The notes under the pieces: model-generated | What the model saw: only the letters and a program-made list of their open reading frames with translations | Database searches by the model: none | Told to the model about the DNA's origin: nothing | Origin: Taenia hydatigena | Taxonomy: Eukaryota > Platyhelminthes > Cestoda > Cyclophyllidea > Taeniidae | Reading direction: 5' to 3' | DNA: 64,000 nucleotides | Assembly: GCA_036345935.2 (NCBI GenBank) | Contig: JADWOT020001132.1 | Coordinates: 124,001-188,000, forward strand | Shown here: piece after piece, positions 35,561 through 48,006 of the stretch | Layout: every line of letters starts with the position of its first letter | Numbering within the stretch: position 1 is the first letter of the stretch | Position numbers and translations under genes: made by a program

Positions 35561-36034
35561 AACTCTATGTCCCACGAAGTTTACGGAGCGTTGTGGCACT
35601 TTGGAGTCTGGACTACTTCGTATCTTTTAAGACTCATACTCAGCCACGAATATTCCTATTCTTTGCTTCTTAACCCCATGAAGAGGTTAATGATTCCACA
35701 AAATGGGAAGTTCTCCAAAGTGCTGTCTGCTGAACGGTCCCTTGCATGTAACCACGCTAGTCTTTCCCAACATACATACAGTTACAGCTTAAAAGAGCAA
35801 ACTTATGTTTCCCTCGTCGTAGTTTGTGTTTTCCTACAATAATTGTTATAGATCTTCAATGTTACCTCTTATTGTCTGGAATATAATTACCCTTTAGTGG
35901 TTAGTCCATCGATTCGGCTGTCGTCTTCTTTCTCAAGCATAAAACGCGCATCTAGCGAAAATTGATCCTCAAAAGTCGTGATAATTTAAGATCACCGTCA
36001 TACTGTAAAATAATCGCTCAGACTAAGCACACAC

Positions 36035-36220
36035 TGTAGCGTCCCGAGACTCCCTCGAAAGCAAAAGAAGGCAGAATGTTAGGGTAGAATATCTATATTC
36101 AGCGGACAGAGGGAGATAGGCTGCTGGCATAGGCCGAAGGCCAGCCCACGCAGCTGGGGCAGTACGGTCACCCCTGTGACCTCGACCGAAACCAAGAGTT
36201 CCAACAAACAAAAAACTACA
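36035..36220 (-). mobile_element. solo LTR, 186 bp (right arm)
   Basis: Mirror of 10497-10682, from TGTAGCGTCCCGAG to AAACTACA as written on plus, with the same ends and length and a few substitutions. The shared site shows insertion before duplication. Confidence 0.75.
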
Positions 36221-39200
36221 AGTACGAATCTAGCAACTCCCATTAACCGCAAGCCACACTTTCATGCAAATTCACGTTTTCTGATATGCATGTTTTTGAT
36301 AAATATAACTTCTTCATATGCGATATTCACATACCTGCAAAAAGCAAATATTTTGTCGTAACTATTGCTTATACGCAGTTAACATTAGGACGTGCACATT
36401 AAATGAATTAGGCATGAAGATAATATAATGGCAGAATGAATACCTTCGAGAGCTTTTTATAAAAGTATATGGCTTTAATTTGGTGACTTTATTTGTTATT
36501 ATAAGTAAACCCTATTGTCAAACAAAGCGAGAAATTCAAAAGGTGGAAAGTATTTGGTTTATTGGCAGAGGTTTGGATGTAATGCGTAAACCATTCAAAT
36601 GTCCTGATAATTCGGCAATGTGGATCTACACTTGTTTAGGTGCCTCCTGAATTAAATTAATTTTCGCAGACAGTTGAATTTATGTCACGTAGGCTGTTGA
36701 TAAATGCAAATAATTGCCCACCTTTGTTTGAATACATTGCTAAATTGAGTGCTATCACGGCTCGGTGGACGAGTGTTGCGTAGTTAACCAATGGTATCGG
36801 CTGCGAGTCAGCTTGCTGTCCATCCAACCCGTCGGGTGGATAACCGACGTTGTTGTTTATGGCCCTGCTCCTCGCGTAGTTTTATTGTTTGTCGAGTAAA
36901 TGGGTGTCAAGCTTGCAGGTACTTGGTTTTATTGTTAATGATTCTGGCTTAAGGAGAGCATTGTGGAAGTTTATGGTAGGTTTGCGAGCCTGGGGAGATT
37001 CACCATCGTTCTTTCTGATCCTGCTCATGACCTCGTTTTTTAAAACAATTTACTGGTCATTTTGAGTCAGTGCATGTTTGATTAGGCTGGTTTCGGCTCA
37101 TCAGCTGTGTTTCTTTGCAGCGTGCTTCTAGAAATTGACAAAGCATTGACGTACGGTCCTTGTTGTTTTGGGTGTTTGACTCCCCAAGATATGCAATCAC
37201 ATTGACTTGAGTTCTGCCGATGTCAAGTGTCGCTAAACTTGTAAATGGGAACCGGAGGGGTTACTCCATGCAAAACCGCTTCCACTTTGCCTTGAGACCC
37301 TGACGAAAGGAATGCTTAGCTCCATCGATTTGACAATCGCATATCGTGATATCGGACTCGCCTCGGCCTGAACTCAAGTAAGATGGATTCTCGGTCGAGT
37401 GTATTGAAGGACTCTGCTCTGGTCTGAGAGACTTGTCGTAGAACGGAATCGCTTGACTGCTGAAAGACGGTCGGAATTGGGAGAATCCGGAAAGTTATCT
37501 TTTAGCGAGCAATCAGGGCACCGTAATATATGCTAATATTGACGGGTAGGTTTTGTCAGTGGGCGATATGAAATGGGTATCTGGCCTCCTTCCTGGTGCA
37601 TTTAGGCAGTCACCTTTGTGGGTGAAGAAGCTTGGGAATCGTCAGCTGTAGAATGATCGGCTTCGCTGTCTATCCTATGCTGTCTATCCTATGCTGTCTC
37701 CCAACTTCGAAAACTTGACACATTGAGTCTTTGTGCCAATCTCTGGATGGTGTCTTTCCCTCAAATGGGGTACACCGGAGATCTCAAGCCTTTATCACTT
37801 CGCGCCTGCATTACTTGTGCAGAATTTCGGGCATTGTGAGTGACAGGCTATGGTGAATGTCTTTTATATGAGTCGTGATGTTGACGCAGGGTAACTAAGC
37901 TATCCAGAGACCGGCACGTGGTGTAGGATATGTGCACTTGAATGGTGTCAGAAACCTCTGGCTCGTTATTTGAAGCAAGGCAGTTAAGCGCCATAGGGTG
38001 GATTGGGAGATGACACTGAAGCTGTTTTGATGTTGAAATTAGAGTGTTATTAAGCGTTTGCATTGGTGAATATGCACGTGAAGTGATGGTTGGCGCAAGG
38101 GCTTTCAAGCCAATTATTATTTTAAAGTTGCATTTTAGGAGCTGCAGCAATTGTGGTTTGTAGATGAGTCGATGGCCATCATATTACCAGCAGGTAGCGC
38201 TAGATCATCAGTATTTTACAATAGGGCCTTCTTTCGGCCCCGTGGGGGACAGCGCATGCATTTCGTGAGGTCGTTGGTTGAAGGAGATTATTTGAACTTT
38301 ACACCTCCCATAATTTGGCGCCAATCGGTGAGACCCATTGAGGTGGCGCTGGCTGCTTTAATGTCTGTCTTGGAGGAGAAATTTGTCGCCACTTCTACAG
38401 CCAAGATGATTAGTTGGTTACATGTTGGTGGGTGTGTGGCGTTAAGTGGCTAGGTGGTGGGGGTGGAAGTATTGACGACCACTCCAAAGTTGTTTGAAAG
38501 CGAGCCAGTATGATTGTACTTGGCTGCCTGTGAGCCGGTGGTTGGGGCATTGCCGAGCTGGGGTAGGATATTGGGCTGCCACATAGACGCAATGTAGATA
38601 GCGGTGGGTAGTGCGTCAGCAGCTTCTGATAGCCATTTGGGAGATTGGTTGTTTAGTCAAGATTGTCATCGTAAGATCGTTATCTGGCTGGATTTCGACT
38701 AATTCGTAGGCAGCCAGTGTTTGAGTCCCCGCTATCCCGAAGTGTGTGATCGCGGTTGCAGGTGCCGCGTCGTTACTTTAGGCGTCATCGGGTTTGTGGC
38801 GTGGACGCAGATTTGTATGTGAGGCACCGTTGAGGTGGTGCAAATCAAGTGCATCTATTCCTTCGCACCTGCCATGAGGAACGAGATGAATCCTTTCTGC
38901 ATTCAATATTGCTGCTCACCTTATTGCAGCATTTGTGTGTTGGTGTTCAAGTCCTTCAGCTAGGTGTTCTCTTTAAAAGGAGTGGACGAGGTTCTGCTTG
39001 TCGAAACGTTGGTGCATTTTGATATTCCCCTTCTTTTAATTATTTCTCAACCTTTCGTGTTTCGCAATAAATTCATTTTAATGAACTGTTATTGGCATGC
39101 ATGTGATGTTCACTGTCTTCGTGCGGGTGTGTTGAGCCATTCGGAAATAATGGTTTGGAGTGGAGTACCTGAAATGTGGGGGTGGAGGTGTAGTGAAGGG

Positions 39201-40200
39201 GTGGTGGTTTGAGTTTTTGTGGGTGAACGAGAGAAGACGGTGCTGCTGAGGTTTGATATGGCAGCGAGGCCCAATGCGAAGGGTACGACTACTGAAGGAA
39301 ACAAAGGCCCGAAGAGCACGGAGCAGACCCCTTTTTTGATGAGTGAGGGTCTTTGCGTTCCGTACCTGCAATCACTACTCGGCCTTCGCTTTCCCAACTC
39401 CCTTAATGCTGGTCTGTACTACCCAAATGTGCAAAGTAGCATGTTCCCCAACTCCACCATCACAATTGCTCCCCCACTCTTTCCCAGTAAATGAGATAGA
39501 CCATTTGTTAACCATCTCTAACTGTCTGCCATTTGGGAAGGTACGCTGATGAGAACTTGTTTTGGATGGCACGAATAAACTCCGACTTGAAGGCGTTTGT
39601 CAACTATTTAGCCAGCTGGCTAGAAAAGAGCTGCTTCCCTCAACATCCAATCTTCAGTGTTCTTTTGCCTGGGGAGGTCGGCAACGGGGAACTCAGTGTC
39701 TGAGTGCAAAAGCAGCGTTATACTTGTCACCTCTGACCTCATACGCGCTATCCTCTCCACCTGTCGACAACTGTTTACCCGCACAGCCGATCACCCACCC
39801 ACCCACTCACACAATCAATCATCCGTTCTCCTGCCCAATACTACTTCTCCCTAGGACCGCTGTAAATGTTGGTATCCCAATCTGACACACAAGGGCGATG
39901 ACTTGAGCGCATCAAAGGTATTCACCGATGCGACTTGAAGAAAGAAGGAGAGAGGAGGCAGAAGGGGAGAATGATGGAACGCCGGAAGCAAGCTCACAGG
40001 TTCCCATCTCCAGCTCAATTAATCGCACATCTGCAGCACAAACGGCCAAGCACGGGTTTGCCTCCCCACACGGCCTTGTTGCCCTCATCAGTGGGATGTA
40101 CGACGTGATTTGAAAGTGGCCATTAACGCGTTCACACATCCGCCACAATCTATCTCTCTCTCTCTCTGCATCCGCCCTTCGGTTACAACGCCCCTTATTA
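36221..40200. other. core region, mirror of 6.56-10.50 kb
   Basis: No gene is recognised. It includes the 100-codon plus frame 38151-38453, the mirror of 8278-8580. A short tandem duplication (TGTCTATCCTATGC twice) at about 37.67-37.70 kb is absent from the left arm. The 123-codon frame of the left arm is broken here. Confidence 0.4.
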
Positions 40201-40205
40201 GGGGT

Positions 40206-40287
40206 ATGGTCCTCAAATTTAAGGCATAGACTATGTACATGCAGCGAGACCTTGAGCACACTGCGCATCTCACTCCGAACAGGCTCG
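40206..40287 (-). pseudogene. histone H4 pseudogene fragment (right arm)
   Basis: The minus strand reads MYIVYALNLRT, corresponding to H4 AMDVVYALKRQGRT, preceded by RSVLKV corresponding to H4 RGVLKV in another frame. It shares the internal deletion of the left-arm fragment. Confidence 0.6.
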
Positions 40288-40974
40288 TCTGTTCCAGCAC
40301 TAATCGGCAACATGAAAAAAGGGTCGAAGTGCATTTGAAGGTTACTTTTGGCAAAAAATAAAGCTGATAAACTACTCTTGTCAATGTTCACACCCACAAT
40401 GCTCAGAACTTGAATGTTCTGAGCGCGCATCCAAAAAAAAGAAGTAAAAACAAGTTGGTTGCGTTACTATTGGCAGTCAACAACGCTGTTTTTATAGAGG
40501 ACACAAGACACAAACTCCACAAAGGCGGTAACACTTAACCAATAAATAAAAATGTAAATGAGGAAGGGGAGCAGAATGAAAAGAAGTCCAGAGACTTGCC
40601 TACTCTTTAACGCTTTAAGTGCCATGATCTGTGCTGAGCACGGGCCAAGTATGAACTTCTAATGTGCAGAGAACAGACGAAGATGGGGAGTTATACTGAA
40701 GTCAAGGGAAAAAAAAACGAAAGATGAAGAAATGAAGAGAGAGGCTTGAACTGCTTCTCCGGGAATGTGCAGTCTCTCCCAAGATCATTTCATCTTGACA
40801 AATTTTGACGCAGAGTGGGAGCAGAAGACCACTCCACCGATCTCGAGCTTCGATTCGGTCACCTTGAAAAGAGTCGGGCACTTGAATCCAAAGAATTGAC
40901 GCTTTCTTCAGCGCTGCTCAATCCTCATGGTGCGTGGATTTTTCGTCAGACGAGAGGGCAGTCCCTAAAGACTG

Positions 40975-41400
40975 TACAAAGCAAGTGAATGCTTAATCAA
41001 CGCCAACCAGCCAGACGGAGTTCCGCAGTTTCACTGGCTTGGCGAACTACTGCAGGCGCTCTGTTAATGGATAAGATCGCTAGCTCCTGCATAAAGCGAT
41101 CAGAGAGCTGGCAAAAAAGAAATTCAAGTGGGGGGCCGAGCATCATAAAGCGTCAGAAGAACTAGAATAAAAACTGCTCAGCACTGATCCAAGCCTTACC
41201 AAAGTTAAAGGCCGGCGCACTACCCTTCGCACTGGACGCAGACGCTAGTGCTGTAGCCATAATCGCTAGACTATCCCAAGGGGGCAAAAAACAAAGAGAA
41301 CACGTCATCACCTACGCCAGTATCAGACTCGGCAAAAATGAGACAGAAGGGTGCAAGGGACCGTGAACTGTTCGCCACCCCCACAATGGTTAGACAATTC
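40975..41400 (+). pseudogene. Ty3/gypsy relic (RT end and RNase H start)
   Basis: Best preserved gypsy piece in the window. The first part (about 40.99-41.17 kb) reads PTSQTEFRSFTGLANYCRR and then FKWGAEHHKASEELE, the usual RT connection region. The second part (about 41.21-41.34 kb) reads ALDADASAVAIIARLSQGG followed by VITYASIRLGKNE, the RNase H start including its first catalytic Asp region. Several stops and a frame change separate them. Mirror of 5395-5850. Confidence 0.8.
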
Positions 41401-41599
41401 CAACACTATCAGATAGTGAGACAACTCGTAGTGAGGGCAGATTTTTAAGCACTGACTTGCTTAGAACAGTGGAGGAGAGGGAACGTTCAGTTATACGATG
41501 GTACGAGGAACTGTAGCAATACCATCTTTACAGTTCAGCACAGAAAAGGGAATTCATAGGGCAATGCGAACGCATTTAGAATGATATCACTTCGCCAGT

Positions 41600-42015
41600 C
41601 CCTCTCATGAGCTCCTCATATCAAACGCAGCACGCGACTGTCTCAGCAGTTCCCCTTCGCAACACTGAAAAACGTGAAAGGGATCTGAAAGGAGGAGAGA
41701 CGTGTTGGTGCCGCGATAACTTGGGCAAACACCCTACTACCAGGTGGTGGTTACACACAGAATGCTCTCATTTAGTCACAGTCTCTCTCGAGAGCTCCTC
41801 ATAAAAAACACAGCACGCGACTCACAGCAGATCACCGATTGCCAATAAAAAATGGTAAAAGGCTTTTAAAAAAGGGAGAAACGCCTTGATGCCGCGACAA
41901 CACAGGCAAACGCCCCACCACCAAGAGGTGCTCACATACCGAATGCTTGCACTTTGCTACAATCTGGCTCGAGATCTTCTCATTTAAACCACGGTTAGCC
42001 ACAAGCTGAGGAGTT
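41600..42015. repeat. satellite units, mirror of 4.78-5.22 kb
   Basis: Two to three diverged units of the 180-bp family with TTGGTGCCGCGATAAC and GTGCTCACATACCGAATGC phrases, next to the gypsy relic as in the left arm. Confidence 0.65.
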
Positions 42016-43690
42016 CTCATTCAAGTTTGATCTACTCATAAATGCATTTAGAGAAGCTCAACTTTGGTGGCAAGTTCTCACGGCTTTCTTTTCTTGCCAT
42101 TCCTTTAGCGAATATCACTCGAAAGTTAGGCGGAAACCTTAACCAGCCGAACCCGTCGGACATTTGACAACCATGAAGCACATTTCGCGCACTGTGGACA
42201 AACACCATCAGGTTTGTAGTCATCACACAGCGCAAAACCACACCAAACGTCACTCAAAATGCTCACTCTACAACTGGGAAGTACACGCAATGCGAGTAAA
42301 TTTATTGGGTGGTCTAAGCACAGGTTCGTCGCAGACTACAACCGGCCGTATTCACCATCAGGCAGCAGTCCTAGTACTTTAAAATCTCAGCAAATAAGGG
42401 TAATCTTTGTAAAGGAGCACATAATGCAGGCGGTAGTCTTGCAAGCATTATGATGAAATCCAGCACACAGCATTAGTAAAGAAAATTTGGATTTTACAAA
42501 TAAATGACAGTCGACTAATAAGAGCCTTCATAATTTTCGGCTAGTTTAAAGAATAGGAAAAAAGACAACTGCCTACGCTGAATTTCAGTGCCTACTGATT
42601 AGCCAAATAAATGTTCAGTTTAATCCCGTCAGCGTGTATAATAGGAAAGGGAAGAGAACTTGCAGTTCAAACAAAGTTGACATCGTAAAATCCCTCTCCA
42701 TCTTTTCCGCGAGACAGCAACGAGCAAATGAACCACTTGTGCTCCATAAGCCGCCATCCCATGAGATCATTCGTCTCCACCATCTACAGCATCTGCACGC
42801 TCCATATCACACCGACGAACTGCCACGTCACCAAATTCATAGCTTCAACGGAAGGCACAAAGGCAACAGAACCATTAGCATTAGTGTCCTCGATTTCAGA
42901 ACCGACAACAGTAATCAGCAAGTCGGTGATACCATCTGCCTGCCACTCATCAACGCTGTCATGGATGTACGCTACCACCCAATACAAAAGGAGTACAAGG
43001 AAGTACAGTTGGCGGGCAAGGGCTATCAGTGCAATGAGGAATTTGGCGAAATAGACGCACAATGGGAAAGGCGAGGTCAAGGATGCGGTGATTCTGCGCC
43101 TCCACACAGGAGGCGTCACCCGCGCCAGCGCCAAGTGCAGCACTGCAGCAGCAGAAAGTGATTGGCATGTCGAGGAGACTGTTGGCGGCTATGCCAAGTT
43201 GACGGTCTTGGTGATAATATTGCAGCAGAAAGCTCAAAGTTGTCGAGACGTGTCGCTTCAATCGTCATGTGTCGGCCACCACCTTTGTCGCATTGCCCTC
43301 CTTGTCTGTTAGGAAAGCAAGGATAACGGCAAAAATCGATGTTACTGATTAACGAGGTATAAAGGCGGTTGGTGAAAATGACAGCGGGATAGATGGAAAA
43401 ACTCACAATCAGGCACTGAAGGGTAGTCATTAACTCAAAATTGAATAATTATAATGTCAAAGCATTGCATTGATATCGGTATTTGCATTAAAGTCCATTA
43501 CACAAACACCATGCTGAGCTCATGACAAAGACTAGCCCAAAATTCCTGCGTAACGCCCCCACTATATGCGAATCGGATGCAAGTTTTTCACTTCATTCCT
43601 TTGAGGCAGAGCCTGTGGACACATTAACGTCAAAAACACTTCTGATCGGCCTCGTTAGTGCATCCGCCACCAATTCGCCCCTGTGAATTT
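42016..43690. other. outer core region, mirror of 3.11-4.78 kb
   Basis: The overlapping frames are preserved, with the longest on plus at 42634-43161 (175 codons; contains YHPIQKEYKEVQLAGKG) and an antisense frame at 42784-43143. Differences from the left arm are few in 42.78-43.43 kb. Strand and coding status are undecided. Confidence 0.35.
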
Positions 43691-43699
43691 ACAAGGTCA

Positions 43700-44960
43700 A
43701 GTTCTACCTCCACACTGAGATACCACGGTGACTAGGATGAATCTGGACTACCATCACATATGAACTTAATATTTTCTCACGTGCAGTTCATACGTCTTGT
43801 AGCCATCTTCGCTGCAGAGTACTAACTTGGGCCAAACCACACAGATAATCAGTTGTGCCAGCTCAACCTAACACCTGAATTGTGATGGGTACTAGTACCT
43901 TAATACTAATTAATAATTTGGAAGCACCAAAGGGAAATGGCAACGCTACCAGATTCCAACAGAGATGCATGTAAGGAAATGCAAAAATCACACAAGAGAC
44001 CACGGTGATGACCCCCCACAGACAAGCAATAGGCCACGAAGGTGTAAAAGGGACACCACGACCCTACGTGTTCATCTGCTAGCTCGTGTCCAATGCAAGC
44101 AATATCCATCTAAAAGGGCCACCAAATGACCGATTCACAGAGTACCTTACAGAAAACGGATGAACCCTCAAAAAATGACTTCACCCACTTTATTCTCAAA
44201 GGATTTACAACAGATTAGATGTTCATTGTTTTTTTTTATCAAAAAACTGTCTGCATAAAACAAATGCAATCATCCACCAAGAACACTCCTACGCTTGTTT
44301 CACAGCTCTAACCTCACCCAATATGCTTACAGCACTTCACATCAGCCAATTATAAACAAATAAGGAAAGGACGTTCAAGAGACATTAGGCCACTCTGCAT
44401 TAATCAGCGCATCAAATGCATGCAACGTTGGTAAGACGACAGTGAACACTTACTGTACCTCCTACAAGGCAACAGAATCGCCAAGACCTCAGCTGCACTC
44501 ACGGCCGAGAAAAGAAGCGCGGAAGGAATCCATCTCGTGACACCTGCAGCCCCACCAAGGACGCAACACCGCGAGCGTTTGCCTTCACTGCATTTCTCCA
44601 CCTCATCCAAGGAGTGCTAAATTAATCACACATTATCAAATTGGGCAGCAAGCTTTATGATGAAAGAGTGCCAAGTCTTTTGACGCACCAACGACTGCAC
44701 AGCGAAGAGGGGGCATTGATCATATCCTTTACAACTGAAAAATGGCGTGTAGTAGCATTTTTTGGAAGCGTATAAATCATATCCATATGCGGAAATCATT
44801 CCAGCTCACCACCTGCTGCTAAAGACATGTAATTTACCTAGGAAGATATCAAATTCCCGCATAAAAAGGCCTAAATAACATCACGAGCTGGAAATAAACC
44901 ATCGATTTGTGATTCTAGCATTGTCGAATCCAAGCTATTTCGCATCTCCTCTCACGTCCA
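43700..44960 (-). repeat. R repeat, copy 4 (inverted)
   Basis: Reverse-complement copy closing the right core. The 68-codon frame is at 44404-44610 (-), intact, with several residue changes. It pairs with copy 1 in P1 and with copy 3 in P2. Confidence 0.75.
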
Positions 44961-46267
44961 CGCTCAGACGATTTTTAGTGTTATGCCATCTCTTAGTGGA
45001 ACGATGGATGCGTTACACCCAAACCGCTTTCCCACCTTTCCAACAATCATAATTCTTTATCCATTCACCGAAGTCAGCATGCAACTTTTCATTTGCACTT
45101 GTCGTTGCAGTCAGCAACTTCTTTATCGACTAGAGCAAAGGAAAGGAAGCCATGCAAGCGCAATGTGATAAGTGAACTCCTACAATGAACTACTAGAATG
45201 ACTGCAGCCAACAGTTTCAGTTCAGCTATGTGCTAGAGACGAAAACCTGGGTTAGAGATTTGCACCACACAATCACTGCATTATCCGCTTACGGTTTCCT
45301 CGAATCAATTTTGTTGTTTCTTCAATGAATGCAACATAACCAAGACGGTTACCTCTAATTCGTCTCAATTAGTTCGAATGCTCTCAAGTGGCAAGTCCAT
45401 CGATTTAATACGCGATTCGTCGCTCACAAATGAAGTAGTGGTAACAAATAATAGTAAAATCAGACTCCTCACCTTTCATCATGACTTGCAAAAGACTTAC
45501 AACAGCCAAAATTAGCAGACACTACCCTAATTTAAAGTGCGCTTAGGCATTTAATTAAGCAAGTTAATAGAATCTGAGCATTTCATCACAAGCATCACAC
45601 GAACCACGATTTCAGCAAGCCTCAAAATCCGCTAGCCACACTTTCATGCCAATAATAAAGGGTTACCTATGCATACGCATAAAATAAGTTAAAAAATTTC
45701 AAATATGAATACTCACATACCTGGACTCGTGGGTGCGAACCACGAACCATGCGCGGCGACGAACACACTCAGGTCATCTCTTCATATATACCGCTAGATA
45801 CATAAGAAGTGTATTAGGTACGATGAAAGCAAATAGTTGTCGCAGGAATTCTAATCTGCCTTAGGTATCACAGTGAAAACACAACTTCTCTTATTTAACT
45901 AATAAGACTAAGCAAATGCAGTTTTGCAAGGCATTTGCAGGACACTCTAAACACAAGGTTACAATTTTAATGATTTTCACGCCACAAACAAGGTCTCAGT
46001 GAGTCGTTCCTTAGATTATTCTTTACTAACTAGCTACCTTTGTGCCAAGTTTGATTTTTTAGGTTTTTCACAACCCACGTTTGTTGGTGATATAATAGTG
46101 TAATGCTTACTTTTCTTTAAACGCACATCGTAAGCGAGGGCATGAACACAATTTGAATCTCTCGGTTTCGACACAGGCGATTCTACAACATACTGGTAAT
46201 ACGCTATTGATTGACCGCTTCGTCTAGGATGATTAAGACGTCACAGAGTAATGGACCTTCTCGTATT
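44961..46267 (+). repeat. block X, copy 3 (first part)
   Basis: Direct, more diverged copy of about 19.3-20.28 kb. It is cut at 46268 by an LTR element and resumes at 47345. Confidence 0.75.
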
Positions 46268-46272
46268 AGGCA

Positions 46273-47339
46273 GTAGTACTTTGTTTGTTTGTACTATCGG
46301 TTTTCGGTTAGGGTCATAGGGGTGGACATCTTGCCTGAGCTGCGTAGGCTGGCCGCTGGGTCATGGCAGCTGTCTATTTCCACTCTGTCCGTTGAATATA
46401 CATATTTCGCCCTAGTATTCTGCCTTCCCTTGCCTTCGAGGGAGACTCGGGACGCTACATTGGTGGCAGCGGAAAGCGGACCCAACTCTATAGGCTTTCT
46501 ATCCCGATCTCTACCGCCTGCTGCACGTTGCATCGGTGTGAAGGAAGTGCATGTGCTACGGATGGGCCATGGATAACGCCCGCCTCTGGCATCTACTCCA
46601 TCCCCATGTTCTACAAGAAAGGTATTAACAACTGAAGCGACACTAGCCACGGACCACCTCAAAGTTTCGTTACGAAGATTACCTTAATATATTTGCTTAA
46701 GGAGAACGGCTTGCTAACACCCCCCTATGGACATACTGATGTTCGGCAGAACCACTTATTCTGGATTTTGTTTCCGGGCCAAACGAAACTCAAAATCTAA
46801 TGCACTGCCAAGAGGGATCATTGACGTTGGTGTCAAGCATCGCCTCAATCGCGTCGAATGTTGGCGACTGGCATGGTTAGCTCGTTGGTGCTTCTTGCAG
46901 CACTGACTACGTTGTGATGGCTAATGCTGGTGGTGTACCAAGGGGCGCGTCGGGGACGACGCTCGAAGGAGAAGAGGGGCGGTTTTCGGTCAGGGTCATA
47001 GGGGTGGCCATCTTGCCCTAACTGCGTAGGCTGGCCGCTGGGCCATAGCAGTGGCCTATTTCCCTCTGTCCGTTAAATATATATACATATATTGTAGCGT
47101 TTTGAGGCTCCCTTGAAGGCAAAAGAAGGCGGAATGCTGGCGTAGAATATATATATTCACCGAACAGAGGGAAAAAGGCTGCTGGCATGGCCTGGAGGTC
47201 AGCTCACGCAGCTAGGGCAACACGGCCACCTCTGTGACCTTGACAGAAACCGGTAGTTCTAAAAAACAAAGTACTACATATATATTCCACCCTAGTATTC
47301 TGCCTTCTCTTGCATTCGAGGGGGCCTCGGGACGCTACA
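46273..47339 (+). mobile_element. miniature LTR retrotransposon (TRIM-like) with 5-bp target duplication
   Basis: The 5' LTR is 46273-46459 and ends CTACA. It is followed by a primer-site-like TGGTGGCAGCGG at 46461-46472. The internal region is only about 520 bp, with no gag or pol that I can recognise. A purine tract (46965-46979) precedes the 3' LTR, which lacks its first bases and is split by another LTR. The element is flanked by AGGCA at 46268-46272 and 47340-47344. The empty site is visible in block X near 20.29 kb (ATTAGGCAGTGGCAGAGG). It must have moved with enzymes from another element. Confidence 0.75.
47093..47278 (-). mobile_element. nested solo LTR, 186 bp
   Basis: A minus-strand copy of the same LTR family inserted in the 3' LTR of the surrounding element. 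It is flanked by TATAT (47088-47092 and 47279-47283) as a 5-bp target duplication, and the host LTR resumes in register after it. This gives an order of insertion: the host element first, this LTR second. Confidence 0.75.
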
Positions 47340-47344
47340 AGGCA

Positions 47345-48006
47345 TAGGCAGAGGATCTGTGTAGGAGGTTCTCTCTCTTACCTCTTTCCACCCTTACTAT
47401 TAAACGGCTGAATGCGCTTAAACTTTTCTGTTAAAAGCAAAAGCGTAGAGAAAGATACTGTAGAAGAGTTCAAGGGGGAAGGACCACGCTGCTTCGCGAT
47501 CAGGTTCAAATTGTTCCTTCGCCTCTGGCCTACAAAGCACTTTTGGAGAAGATAAGCATTACATCTGTGCACTGTTAGCATGAATTACTGAGGTATTGGC
47601 TCTGGAAAATGGAGGACTCGGCTAGTTGTCCATAGCTGGACCAAACGCTATGCTACTACTGATTAGCATGGTAATGGGAATATTCAGCCCAAAAATTTGC
47701 ACTTTTGTTGGCTGTTCAGCTCGCAGTCTCGTCTACGATCACTTGGAAGATCACCGTACCTTCGTCGGGTGGCCTAGCTTCTAGGCTACGCTACAAGCAC
47801 AAATTCTTTCTACGTGAGGAATATAGTTGTTCTGCTCAAGTGGTATGCCTACTTTTATCCTCGGGTAAGTCGCAAAGTTCTACAGTTACCTTTGTTGAAT
47901 TCGTGCATTATGTGATTACGTATAAATCGTACACATCGACGCCTAGATAAGGATGGGGGCACAACCACACGCATTTTTTGTCGCTAACGGTTGATGACAT
48001 GGCTCA
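47345..48006 (+). repeat. block X, copy 3 (second part)
   Basis: Resumes the X sequence after the LTR element. The 56-codon frame of X survives partly at about 47.65-47.78 kb before a stop. An extra stretch at 47.35-47.56 kb has no counterpart in the other X copies. Confidence 0.6.

Larger units (their letters stand above)
26430..44960 (-). repeat. right arm of large inverted duplication P1
   Basis: Reverse complement of the left arm. The innermost pairing I can see is a segment near 26.43-26.50 kb against 21.53-21.60 kb; sequence between the arms does not pair. The right arm differs from the left by a shorter satellite array, an LTR inserted near 26.77-26.95 kb, about 130-150 bp more 5' flank at the gene, and small duplications such as one near 37.68 kb. 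Confidence 0.9.

Noticed and set aside
1850..44960. The palindrome as an assembly mirror artefact
   Set aside because: The arms differ in LTR insertions, satellite length, a 130-150-bp deletion and many substitutions, which a simple mirror artefact would not produce. Mis-joined haplotypes or loci still need to be excluded with long reads.
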